A stretch of 64,000 bases of DNA from Rhizobium leguminosarum bv. trifolii WSM2297. GTDB taxonomy: Bacteria > Pseudomonadota > Alphaproteobacteria > Rhizobiales > Rhizobiaceae. Positions 17,109-24,973 of the stretch are shown here, one piece after another; the stretch's first letter is position 1, and each line of letters opens with the position of its first letter. Location of the stretch: the NCBI RefSeq assembly GCF_000271845.1, contig NZ_JH719395.1, positions 4,610,210-4,674,209 on the forward strand. The letters are read 5' to 3'. A model generated the notes under the pieces. That model was not told the DNA's origin, searched no databases, and saw only the letters and a program-made list of their open reading frames with translations. The position numbers and the translations under genes were made by a program.

Positions 17109-18785
17109 ATGAACAAGATCTACCTCACCACCTCGATCCCCTATGTCAATGCCGCGCCGCATGTGGGCTTCGCCCTCGAACTCGTCCAGGCCGATGCTTA
17201 CGCCCGCCATTTCAGGCTTCTCGGCCATGACCTCAGGTTCCAGTGTGGAACCGACGACAACAGCCTGAAGAATGTCAGGGCTGCCGAAGCCGCGGGATTG
17301 CAGGTGAGGGACTTCGTCAATGCCAATGCCGACAGGTTCGAGCGCCTTGGCCGCCGGCTCGATATCTCCAACGAGGAATTCGTCCACACCTCCCGCGATC
17401 CAAGGCATGTCGCCTGCGTCCACGCCTTATGGCGGGCCTGCGCTGAAAACGGCGATCTCTATCGCAAGGCCTATGAGGGCCTCTATTGCGTCGGCTGCGA
17501 ACAGTTCTACGAGCCGTCGGAACTCGATGACGGGCGCTGCCCGGAACATGGGATTGCTCTTGAGATCGTCCGCGAGGAGAACTGGTTCTTCCGTCTCTCC
17601 CGATATGGCGGCAGGCTGCTCGAACTGATCGAGACCGGTGAATTTCGCATCGTCCCCGCCCATCGGCGCAATGAAGTCCTTGCCCTGCTGCGGCGCGGGC
17701 TGACCGACATCAGCGTCTCGCGCAGTGCCGAACGGGCGCGAGGCTGGGGCGTTGCCGTTCCCGATAGCGATGGCGCCGATGGAGGCGAAGTCGTCTACGT
17801 CTGGTTCGATGCCCTGGCGAACTATCTCACAGGCCTTGGCCACGGGGCCGATGAAGCGCTCGTGCAGCCTTATTGGCACGGTGGAGAACGCATCCACGTC
17901 GTCGGCAAGGGCATCTCCAAGTTCCACGCCATCTATTGGCCGGCCATCCTGCTGTCCGCCGGCCTGCCGCCGCCATCGTCGCTGCTCGTGCACGGTTACG
18001 TCACGGTCGACGGCAGGAAGATCGGCAAGTCGGCCGGCAACGGCATCGACCCGGAAGGCATCATCGACACCTACGGAACGCCGGACGCGCTGCGTTATTA
18101 CCTGCTCCGGCACATACGGTCGGGCGACGATGGCGACTTCTCGGCCGAGCGTCTCGAAGCCGCATGGTCGGACGAACTCGCAGGCCAGCTCGGAAATCTC
18201 GCCAACCGGGTGCTTGCCCTTTTAGATCGGTCGTTCGGCGGCATCGTACCGGCCGTGCCGGACACCGAATTCGTGCAGCAGGCTCTCCGGCTTCCTGGGA
18301 AGGTGGCGGAGGCTTTCGACGCCTACGAACTCCATGTCGGCCTTACCGATATTTTCGAGTTTATCGGCGAGGCGAACCGGCGGTTTACAAAACGCGCACC
18401 ATGGGCGGATGCGAAAGCGCTGCTTGGCGATGCCGCTCCGGAGGATCGCAAAGCGACCGCCGAACGTCTTGGCGCTTGCCTGGCCGAGCAGGTCTTCGGC
18501 CTTGCGATCGTTGCCCGCTGCCTCCTGCCGTTCCTGCCGGGCTCGGCTGCAAAGCTGCATTCCAGGCTGGGAATAGCGTCTCCTCGCCTCTATCGGGATC
18601 CCATGATCGTGAGTGGGGTTAAAAGCCGCTGCACAAGCCGTGCTCTTTCCGCAAAGAGCGGTTGCCTGTGCGTAAGCGGCCCGAGAGAAAATATTCTGCG
18701 CTGTAAGTCAGCAGCGCAGGAGAGTGTCATGAAACTTTCATATTGGGGCCATTGCCGGTCTCGCAATAATAATCTACTATTTTAA
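17109..18785 (+). CDS. Atypical methionyl-tRNA synthetase (class I)
   Basis: 558 aa from ATG 17109 (AAAGGA about 7 nt upstream). The N-terminus YLTTSIPYVNAAPHVGFALE carries the HIGH-equivalent as HVGF. GTDDNSLKNVRAAE replaces the common GTDEHG segment. The zinc-knuckle region is CVGCEQFYEPSE followed by CPEHG. VYVWFDALANYLTG and KFHAIYWPAIL are MetRS-like, and the KMSKS-equivalent is KIGKSAGN (about 304-311). An anticodon-binding helical domain runs to about residue 495. The last ~60 residues have no resemblance to MetRS and overlie a strong hairpin, so the native end may be earlier. It is probably a second MetRS; I recall similar GTDDN variants from actinobacteria. Confidence 0.82.
   Translation: MNKIYLTTSIPYVNAAPHVGFALELVQADAYARHFRLLGHDLRFQCGTDDNSLKNVRAAEAAGLQVRDFVNANADRFERLGRRLDISNEEFVHTSRDPRHVACVHALWRACAENGDLYRKAYEGLYCVGCEQFYEPSELDDGRCPEHGIALEIVREENWFFRLSRYGGRLLELIETGEFRIVPAHRRNEVLALLRRGLTDISVSRSAERARGWGVAVPDSDGADGGEVVYVWFDALANYLTGLGHGADEALVQPYWHGGERIHVVGKGISKFHAIYWPAILLSAGLPPPSSLLVHGYVTVDGRKIGKSAGNGIDPEGIIDTYGTPDALRYYLLRHIRSGDDGDFSAERLEAAWSDELAGQLGNLANRVLALLDRSFGGIVPAVPDTEFVQQALRLPGKVAEAFDAYELHVGLTDIFEFIGEANRRFTKRAPWADAKALLGDAAPEDRKATAERLGACLAEQVFGLAIVARCLLPFLPGSAAKLHSRLGIASPRLYRDPMIVSGVKSRCTSRALSAKSGCLCVSGPRENILRCKSAAQESVMKLSYWGHCRSRNNNLLF
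18626..18679 (+). other. Long imperfect hairpin at the 3' end of the MetRS-like gene
   Basis: CCGCT...AAGCGG form the outer stem and CACA...TGTG the middle stem. GCTCTTT-CCGC-AAAGAGC (18642-18659) is a perfect inner stem. It falls inside the non-conserved C-terminal extension of the MetRS frame. A second stem-loop, CTGCGCTG / CAGCGCAG, follows at about 18699-18722. Confidence 0.65.
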
Positions 18786-18827
18786 TCAGGAAACAAGATT
18801 TCCTGAAACAAAACGAAAGGATACTGA

Positions 18828-19004
18828 TTGGATACATTTTTCTCGGATGGTGTGCTCTTCGCATGCTTCATCCTGTTTTGTGCCCTGATGATCATGAGCA
18901 GCAAGCACAAGTCGGGCAGCTCTGGCGACGGCGGTGGAGTTGGGTTCGACACCTCCCATGGCGGCTGTGACGGCGGGGGTGGAGACGGAGGTGGTGGAGA
19001 TTAG
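18828..19004 (+). CDS. Gly/Asp-rich mini membrane protein with TTG start
   Basis: 58 aa from TTG 18828, with AAGGA 7 nt upstream, to TAG 19002-19004. The N-terminus is MDTFFSDGVLFACFILFCAL followed by MIMSSKHKSG, i.e. one transmembrane helix (about 8-23) and a short basic stretch. The C-terminal half is a Gly/Asp tail containing HGGCDGGGGDGGGGD. The tail resembles low-complexity 'GGCGGGGD' tails of small secreted or membrane proteins, but I recognise no family. It is the last gene before a strong terminator, so it probably shares the MetRS transcript. Confidence 0.6.
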   Translation: MDTFFSDGVLFACFILFCALMIMSSKHKSGSSGDGGGVGFDTSHGGCDGGGGDGGGGD

Positions 19005-19029
19005 ATAAGCTGAAATCGATAGAATGCCC

Positions 19030-19051
19030 GACCGCCTTGAGGCGGTTTTTT
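19030..19051 (+). terminator. Intrinsic terminator after the MetRS/mini-protein unit
   Basis: ACCGCC-TTGA-GGCGGT followed by six T. The stem arms (ACCGCC/GGCGGT) are nearly the same as those of the leader terminator at 17036-17054. Confidence 0.9.
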
Positions 19052-19256
19052 GTTGCCCGGTTTCCAGGCCATGCTGAGACGACAGAGACGGGAGCTTGGA
19101 GGGGAAGGGCTGCAGGTGAGGGGTCGACTTTATCGATATGCCGCCGCCGCCTAGGTCCAATTTCAGAGAATCGGCAGCAGACCTAGGAATTGAGGCTCGC
19201 GACCTGCAACGACGGAGGTTGAGAGACGATCGCCATCGACGGCGCCGCCAACGCAC

Positions 19257-19285
19257 AATGGCCGCCCTCGACGAAGGCGGCCATT
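19257..19285 (-). terminator. Stem-loop terminator downstream of bioY
   Basis: AATGGCCGCC, a 9-nt loop, GGCGGCCATT. It is a perfect 10-bp stem 29 nt beyond the bioY stop codon. The T-tract on the minus strand is weak. Confidence 0.65.
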
Positions 19286-19313
19286 GATGGGATTTGCGAT
19301 AGAGTACCGACTC

Positions 19314-19877
19314 TTATGCGCGCGCCGGCAACAGGGGATAGCCGACCATGACGGCGCGGCCGACGAGGGCGGCGACGAAAGCCTTGATCACGTCCCCCGG
19401 AATGAAGGCCATCGAGCCGACAAAGGCCTTCGTGAAGCCGAGACCGGCGACGGTCGCGAGATAGGTGATGCCGAAAGCATAGAGCACGACGATGCCGCCG
19501 GCCATGGCGGTGAGGAAGAAGCTCACCGTCTGCACGAGGCCGGATTGCTGCTCGTTGACCAGTCGCTCGCTGAGAAAGCCGGTGACGAAGGCGGCAAAGA
19601 TCCAGCCGACCAGGAAGCCGGCTGTTGGCGAGGCGAAGATGGCAAGCCCGCCGCGGCCGCCCGAGAGCACCGGCAGGCCGATGGCGACCAGCAACAGCAC
19701 GATCAGCACGGCGATGGCGCCGCGGCGCGCGCCAAGCACGACGCCGGCCATCATGACGCCGAGCGACTGCGCGGTGATCGGCACCGGAATGAAGCCGAGC
19801 GAGATTGGCGGCAGCAGGCCGAGCGCCACGATGATCGCGGCAAAGAGGGCGGTAAGAACGAGGTCGCGGGTGCTCAT
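19314..19877 (-). CDS. bioY: Biotin transporter BioY (ECF S component)
   Basis: 187 aa, six predicted transmembrane helices. GFIPVPITAQSLGVMMAGVV and FIPGDVIKAFVAALVGRAV are BioY family signatures. It binds biotin in the membrane and delivers it with the BioMN energising module encoded just upstream. Start ATG 19877 has GGAAG 5 nt upstream; the adjacent ATG at 19880 and one at 19898 are alternatives. It is the last gene of bioMNY. Confidence 0.93.
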   Translation of the reverse strand: MSTRDLVLTALFAAIIVALGLLPPISLGFIPVPITAQSLGVMMAGVVLGARRGAIAVLIVLLLVAIGLPVLSGGRGGLAIFASPTAGFLVGWIFAAFVTGFLSERLVNEQQSGLVQTVSFFLTAMAGGIVVLYAFGITYLATVAGLGFTKAFVGSMAFIPGDVIKAFVAALVGRAVMVGYPLLPARA

Positions 19878-19901
19878 CATGACTTCCGTGTTTATCAATC
19901 G

Positions 19902-20510
19902 TTAACTTCCATGCCGCCGAATGCCGCGCGCGTCAATTGCCGCGGCGATATTATCCGCATCCTTGAGCGTCAGGATGATCAGCGGCGCAAGCAGTGTCGT
20001 CGGCCGAACCTTCAGCCCGCGGGCCCTGTGCGCCTCGCGGATCGCCTGATAACGCGTGACGATTTCCGGGACGAAGCGCAGCACCAGCCCAAGCGCCAGG
20101 CCGATGTCGTCGGCCCGCACCCAGCCGGTGCGTTCGAGCGGCCGGGAAAGCGCCGTCACCTCGTCGATGAAGGCGGTGATCGAAGTCGTCGCCGTCACGG
20201 CGGCGGCAAAAAGCATCAGCGCCGTCAGCCGCAGCAGCGGTACGAGCGCCTCCTGCCAGGGATGGAAAATCAGGTTGAAGAGCGCCACGACCGCGATCGT
20301 CAGGAAGATCGGCCGCAACCGGCTGAGCCCATCGCGAAGCGGCAGGCCGACCATGCGGTAGACGGCCGCCGCCAGCAGCATGGCGATCGAAAGCAGGAGG
20401 AGATTGCCGGTGATGAACAGCGCGATGCTGAAGGCTGCAAGCGACAACAGCTTTAGCCGCGGCGAAAGCCGGTGCATCACGCTGTTGCCTTCGACATAGA
20501 GCGACTGCAT
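19902..20510 (-). CDS. bioN: Energy-coupling factor transporter transmembrane protein BioN (EcfT)
   Basis: 202 aa, hydrophobic N-terminal half (LLSLAAFSIALFITGNLLLL). Coupling-helix motifs are present near the C-terminus: IREAHRARGLKVRP and AIDARGIRRHG, both carrying the A-R-G triplet that contacts the ATPase. The start ATG shares one base with the bioM stop (TGATG), which indicates translational coupling. Confidence 0.93.
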   Translation of the reverse strand: MQSLYVEGNSVMHRLSPRLKLLSLAAFSIALFITGNLLLLSIAMLLAAAVYRMVGLPLRDGLSRLRPIFLTIAVVALFNLIFHPWQEALVPLLRLTALMLFAAAVTATTSITAFIDEVTALSRPLERTGWVRADDIGLALGLVLRFVPEIVTRYQAIREAHRARGLKVRPTTLLAPLIILTLKDADNIAAAIDARGIRRHGS

Positions 20511-21199
20511 CAGGCAGCGATCTCCCTGTAGTGGGCGATCGCTTCGGCCGCCGGCGCATCCGCGGCAACCCGGCCTTCATGAAACAGCAATACCCGTTCG
20601 TAACCGGAGATCAGCTCCAGATCGTGGGTGATGACGATGGCGCTTTCCGGCAGCCCGGCGATAATCCCTTCGACCAGCGCCCGGTTCTTCAGGTCGAGCT
20701 GGTTGGTCGGCTCGTCGAGGATGAGAATACCGGGCCCCGTCGCCAGCACCGAGCAGAGGGCGGCCACCTGCAACTCGCCGCCGGAAAGCTCGTGCGCTCG
20801 ACGATCGGCGAGCGCCTCGGCGCCGAAGCGGGCAAGCACGTCCTCGACCTTCGCCTCGATCTCCGCCTTGGTGAAGCCGCGCCGCTTCAGCCCGAAGGCG
20901 ATGTCGTCCCGGACGATCGGCAGGATGATCTGGTTTTGCGGCGACTGGAAGATGAAGCCGACATCGGCCACCGCCGTCTTGTCGTCGGCCGTGTCGCGGC
21001 CGTTGACGGTGACCCGTCCGATCGTCGGCTTGGACAATCCGTTGATCAGCCGCGCGAAGGTGGTCTTGCCCGAACCGTTCAGCCCGATGACGCCGATGCG
21101 CTTGCCACTGATGCCGAGCGTCAGCGGCTGCAGCGCCACCCGCGTTCCGAAACTGACCCCGGCGCCTTCGAATTGTATGTCCAAATCCACCCCTCGCAT
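20510..21199 (-). CDS. bioM: Energy-coupling factor ATPase BioM
   Basis: 229 aa. It has Walker A GLNGSGKTTFARLINGL, a Q-loop in FIFQSPQNQ, ABC signature HELSGGELQVAAL, Walker B ILILDEPTNQLDL and an H-loop VITHDLE. It powers biotin uptake with BioN and BioY and is the first gene of the operon. A RIME repeat lies just upstream (21231-21364). I looked for a BioR-type operator at the promoter and did not see a convincing one. Confidence 0.94.
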   Translation of the reverse strand: MRGVDLDIQFEGAGVSFGTRVALQPLTLGISGKRIGVIGLNGSGKTTFARLINGLSKPTIGRVTVNGRDTADDKTAVADVGFIFQSPQNQIILPIVRDDIAFGLKRRGFTKAEIEAKVEDVLARFGAEALADRRAHELSGGELQVAALCSVLATGPGILILDEPTNQLDLKNRALVEGIIAGLPESAIVITHDLELISGYERVLLFHEGRVAADAPAAEAIAHYREIAA

Positions 21200-21230
21200 T
21201 TTTACCGGAAGAGATTACCGGCGCCGGCGC

Positions 21231-21364
21231 CTCATCCGGCTGCCGCCACCTTCGCCCCGCGCGCGGGGAGAAGGGGATATGCCGCAACCTCTCCGTCCCC
21301 ATCGACGCCTCGCAAGGCACGTCCCCTCTCCCCGCGAGCGGGGAGAGGGTTAGGGTGAGGGGCA
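21231..21364. repeat. RIME-type intergenic mosaic repeat, copy B
   Basis: It begins CTCATCCGGCTGCCGCC and contains two palindromes: CTTCGCCCCGCGCGCGGGGAG and CTCTCCCCGCGAGCGGGGAGAG. It ends GGTTAGGGTGAGGGGC. It lies between the divergent bioM and YcaQ-like genes and lacks the extra module of copies A and C. Confidence 0.85.
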
Positions 21365-21474
21365 GCCATTGGCGCCAACCTGACAGCAGTGCTTCTACAA
21401 AGAGCAAATCTCGCTGTCGATATCTGATAGCGATATCGGGTGGCTAGGAAGATTTTCCGCGGTATGATGCATCC

Positions 21475-22665
21475 ATGACGAATCTGCTTTCCAATTCCGA
21501 CGCCCGCCGGGTCTTCCTCGCCAAGCAAGGCCTCAGCGCCCCGCCGAACCGCGCCTTGACCAAGGAGGGCCTGCTGCAGCTGATCCGCGAGCTGGGCTTC
21601 GTCCAGGTGGACAGCATCCAGACGGTGGAGCGGGCGCATCACCAGATCCTGTTTTCCCGCAACCAGACTTACCGGCGCGAGCACCTGACGGCGCTGCTCG
21701 AAAAGGACGGCGCGCTGTTCGAGCATTGGACGCACGACGCCTCCATCCTGCCGAGCGCCTTCTTCGTCTACTGGAAGCACAAGTTCCGTCATCAGGAGAA
21801 GGTCATTATCGAACGCTGGCGCAAATGGCGCGGCGAGGGTTTCGAGACGGCTTTCGAGGAAACCTATGAGCGCGTCCATCGCGACGGCGCAATCCTCGCC
21901 CGCGACATCAAGGCCGACGGCCATGTCTCCGGCGGCTGGTGGAACTGGCATCCGAACAAGACGGCGCTTGAATATTTCTGGCACACCGGCAAGTTCGCCA
22001 TCGCCGGCCGCTCGAACTTCCAGAAGATCTATGATCTCACCGAGCGCGTCATCCCGGCCGAGTTTCGCGAGCCGGAGGTGAGCCGCGAGGAATTCGTCGA
22101 CTGGGCCTGCCGCAGTGCGCTGACCCGCCTCGGCTTTGCCACCCATGGCGAGATATCGGCCTTCTGGAGCCTCGTCTCGCCCGATGAGGCCAAGGGCTGG
22201 GTATCCGCCCATCGCGACGAGCTGATCGAAGTGCTGATCGAACCGGCGCTCGGGGCCAAGCCGCGCCCATCCTGGGCTTTTGCCGATTTCCTCTCGACGC
22301 TCGACAGCTACCCCGGCGCTCCGCCCCGCATCCGCGTGCTCAGTCCCTTCGACCCGATGATCCGCGACCGCAACCGCACCGAACGCCTGTTCGGCTTTTT
22401 CTATCGCATCGAGATCTTCGTGCCGGAGCCGAAACGCGAATATGGCTACTACGTCTTCCCACTGCTCGAAGGCGACAAGCTGATCGGCCGCATCGACATG
22501 AAGGCGGACCGGAAGAAGTCGACACTCGACGTCAAGCGGCTGTGGCTGGAGCCGGGTGTGAAGGCTTCGGCCGGGCGGCTGGAGCGGCTGGAGGCGGAGC
22601 TGGACCGGGTGGCGCGTTTTGCCGGCGTCGAGAAAGTCGTGCTTCTCGATGGGTGGCGAGAATGA
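21475..22665 (+). CDS. YcaQ/AlkX-family winged-helix DNA glycosylase-like protein
   Basis: 396 aa. LGFVQVDSIQTVERAHHQIL contains the QxD motif considered catalytic in the YcaQ family. FEHWTHDASILP and the C-terminal PLLEGDKLIGRIDMKADRK are also family-typical. Characterised members open interstrand crosslinks or excise alkylated bases using three tandem winged-helix domains. It is monocistronic. Its stop faces the stop of the amine oxidase gene, 40 nt apart. Confidence 0.87.
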   Translation: MTNLLSNSDARRVFLAKQGLSAPPNRALTKEGLLQLIRELGFVQVDSIQTVERAHHQILFSRNQTYRREHLTALLEKDGALFEHWTHDASILPSAFFVYWKHKFRHQEKVIIERWRKWRGEGFETAFEETYERVHRDGAILARDIKADGHVSGGWWNWHPNKTALEYFWHTGKFAIAGRSNFQKIYDLTERVIPAEFREPEVSREEFVDWACRSALTRLGFATHGEISAFWSLVSPDEAKGWVSAHRDELIEVLIEPALGAKPRPSWAFADFLSTLDSYPGAPPRIRVLSPFDPMIRDRNRTERLFGFFYRIEIFVPEPKREYGYYVFPLLEGDKLIGRIDMKADRKKSTLDVKRLWLEPGVKASAGRLERLEAELDRVARFAGVEKVVLLDGWRE

Positions 22666-22705
22666 TTTTCGCCCGCTCCTAGGCGTCTTTCGTCAGCCTC
22701 ATCCT

Positions 22706-24688
22706 TCAGTCGCAGTGGCAGGCGGGTAGCGGTCCATCCTCGCCGGGTTTCCGATTGTCGATGCTGTGCCGATTGACGTCTGCCGGCAGGTTCATCGCGA
22801 TATTCTCCTTGAAGAAGCCATTCGGCTTCAAGGTGAACCCGGCATACTCGACCGGCATGATGGGAAAGTCTTCCGGCTTGCAGACATGGGTATGGCCGAA
22901 AGAGTGCCAAAGCACGACATCCGCATTTTCGATCGGCCGATTCTGTTTCACGTATTTCGGCAGCCCGTCGCCGCCGGCATGGACGTTCGGGTAATCGCCG
23001 CTGGCATATTTCTCCTTGGCGTCGAAAGCCGTGACCCAGATGTGCTTGGTGGCAAAGCCGCCGCGTTCGCGAACGGTTGACCCTTCCTGAGCGAGCATCA
23101 CTGGGCTCGGCATGACGGCGACCTTGTAGCCGGGTGCACGGCCGACGCTGTTCTTCTCATTGGTGTTGCTCACCTTCCAGTATTTGCCGGTGACGCCGTC
23201 GGCGACAGCGGGCGAGTCCAGTTCGCGCGCCAGCAATTTCGTCGTCGTGTCGAAGACATTGCCGTAAGGATTGTCCTTGCCCCAGGGGCGCGGGACGAAC
23301 TCGTGTTCGGTCACCGTGTTGCCGCCGCCGTCGACATCCATATGCAGACGGGCATTGAAGAAATGCTGATGGGTCGGGCCGCCGAGATTTTCGTCGACCA
23401 TACCGCCCCACTGATAGGTCTCGCCGGGAGCGACCGCTGCCGTCTGGATGATGCCGGTCAGCTTGGCCTCCAGCTGGATCGTGCCGTCCTGGTAGAGATA
23501 CCAGTAAAAGCCGTAATCGTAGTTGCCGACCGTGGCGAAGAAGCTGATGGCCAGTCGGCGCGAGCGGCGCACTTCGAAGATGCCGTTGCGGAATTCGTAG
23601 TGCTTCCACAGGATGCCGTAATCCTCTTCATGCATGCACACGGCATTTTTCATGACGAAGGGCTGGCCAAGGTCGTCGGCGGCCGGAATATCGAAATAGT
23701 GGATCTGGCCAAGGCAATCGCAGCCGAGTTCCAGCGAATTCGCAAGCCGGCCAAGGCCATACTCGCCGGCGTCGAATGCGCTCTTCCAATAGTGGTTTGC
23801 GGTCGGATCTGCATAGGGCACCACCATTTCGGTGACGCTGGCGCGGAAGATGATCGGCCGGAACCTCCCGTCATCCTTGATTGACAGTTCGTGCAGCACC
23901 AGACCCTCGCGCGGGGTGAAGCCGACGCGAAAGCTCCAGTTCTGCCATTCGACCTTCCAGCCATCGACGCTGAAGCTCGGACCATTCGGCTGGACGATGT
24001 TGAGCGGCTTCACATCCTTGCGCGTGTCCGGAAAGGCCTCGCGGCCATAGTTGCGTTTCTTCTTCGGAACCGGTGGAGCCTTCTCGTCGTCGACGAGATC
24101 GACGACTTTGTTGCTGATCAGGTCGACGACCGCAACGACGCCTTCGATCGGATGCGCGTAACCATTGTCGCGGACGTCTTCGCGCCAATAGCTGACGGCG
24201 CGCACGATGCGCTTGCCATTCTCGAAATCGCGGCCGAAATAGCCGGAGGAGAAAGGGTCTATCTGGATGAGCGCAATGTCCTCATCGGTGATCCCCCGGC
24301 GCTTGACGGCTGCAATCCAGCGAGGATCAGACTTGACCGTCGCTTCGACGGTTTCGAACTCGCACAACATGACCGGCGGCTGGCCGTAGGGTGCCTCGCC
24401 GAGCGGCAGGCGATCGAAGCTATGCACCTGCTTGCGGCTGAGATCGACGATAATTTCGGCCACCTCGCCAGATAAGCTGTCGAGCACCAATATGAAGGCA
24501 AGGCGCGGCAAGTTCGAGCCAGCCTTCCAACCGGCAATATCGGCCTTGGAAGGCTCTTCCAGCCGCACGATCGGGAAGCGGCATTGCGGCCCGAGCTTGC
24601 GGCTCTCCTTGGCGACCAGCATCGCCTCGTCGATCTCGGCGAGGCTTAGCGGGTCGAGCGGATGGGTGGCGGAAACCTGAATATCCAT
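22706..24688 (-). CDS. tynA: Copper-containing primary-amine oxidase
   Basis: 660 aa from ATG 24688; the 25 extra in-frame codons upstream are not conserved. TVGNYDYGFYWYLYQDG holds the N-Y-D-Y motif whose first Tyr becomes topaquinone. HQHFFNARLHMDVDGG provides the HxH copper ligands, and WHSFGHTHVCKPEDFPIMP the third His region. It oxidises primary amines to aldehydes with release of NH3 and H2O2. No signal peptide is visible, so it may be cytoplasmic, as in the Arthrobacter type. An APC permease lies upstream on the same strand and an AraC regulator beyond it, forming an amine-use module. Confidence 0.95.
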   Translation of the reverse strand: MDIQVSATHPLDPLSLAEIDEAMLVAKESRKLGPQCRFPIVRLEEPSKADIAGWKAGSNLPRLAFILVLDSLSGEVAEIIVDLSRKQVHSFDRLPLGEAPYGQPPVMLCEFETVEATVKSDPRWIAAVKRRGITDEDIALIQIDPFSSGYFGRDFENGKRIVRAVSYWREDVRDNGYAHPIEGVVAVVDLISNKVVDLVDDEKAPPVPKKKRNYGREAFPDTRKDVKPLNIVQPNGPSFSVDGWKVEWQNWSFRVGFTPREGLVLHELSIKDDGRFRPIIFRASVTEMVVPYADPTANHYWKSAFDAGEYGLGRLANSLELGCDCLGQIHYFDIPAADDLGQPFVMKNAVCMHEEDYGILWKHYEFRNGIFEVRRSRRLAISFFATVGNYDYGFYWYLYQDGTIQLEAKLTGIIQTAAVAPGETYQWGGMVDENLGGPTHQHFFNARLHMDVDGGGNTVTEHEFVPRPWGKDNPYGNVFDTTTKLLARELDSPAVADGVTGKYWKVSNTNEKNSVGRAPGYKVAVMPSPVMLAQEGSTVRERGGFATKHIWVTAFDAKEKYASGDYPNVHAGGDGLPKYVKQNRPIENADVVLWHSFGHTHVCKPEDFPIMPVEYAGFTLKPNGFFKENIAMNLPADVNRHSIDNRKPGEDGPLPACHCD

Positions 24689-24790
24689 GAGAGTATCCTT
24701 CCTGAATGGAAAAATCGTGGCTGATACGGCCGCCTGGTTCGCCGCGCTGCCCTGGAGCAGCATGATTTCGGGCCGGATCGGCCTCGTACT

Positions 24791-24973
24791 CTAGTCCCGG
24801 GCAGCGCTGTGGCAGATGTCTGCCGTCATCAGCGCATCTCTGCCGTGGAAGCAATGGATGCTGCAAAGCAGGTGAAAGTGGATGGAGGCAGCAAACAGTA
24901 TCGCAACACCGGTGGTGGCGATGACTGCGGAGAAACCGCGATCATCGAAGGAGGGGTGCAGAGCCTGCATCAT
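24791..24973 (-). CDS. Possible small membrane protein between permease and amine oxidase
   Basis: 60 aa. Its ATG overlaps the permease stop codon by 4 nt (ATGA), a classical coupling arrangement. It has one hydrophobic helix, VIATTGVAILFAASIHFHLL, followed by a Cys/His-containing tail (CSIHCFHG). No family is recognised. It could be a real small subunit or just an open frame in the 280-nt gap; the overlap and the helix are the only support. Confidence 0.4.
   Translation of the reverse strand: MMQALHPSFDDRGFSAVIATTGVAILFAASIHFHLLCSIHCFHGRDALMTADICHSAARD

Larger units (their letters stand above)
19005..19313. other. Intergenic region with degenerate sequence and two terminators
   Basis: The region contains the plus-strand terminator at 19030-19051 and the bioY terminator at 19257-19285. 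Between them is a stretch with short Arg-rich frames (such as one ending RLYRYAAAA at about 19152) that have no RBS and look like decayed coding sequence. No intact gene is seen. Confidence 0.6.

Noticed and set aside
19878..19901. Possible BioR-like operator (TTATCAATCG) upstream of bioY
   Set aside because: It matches the rhizobial BioR palindrome poorly and lies inside the operon. No site was seen before bioM.
19284..20456. Plus-strand frame of about 390 codons across bioY/bioN
   Set aside because: Arg/Gln/His-rich shadow of two clear transporter genes.
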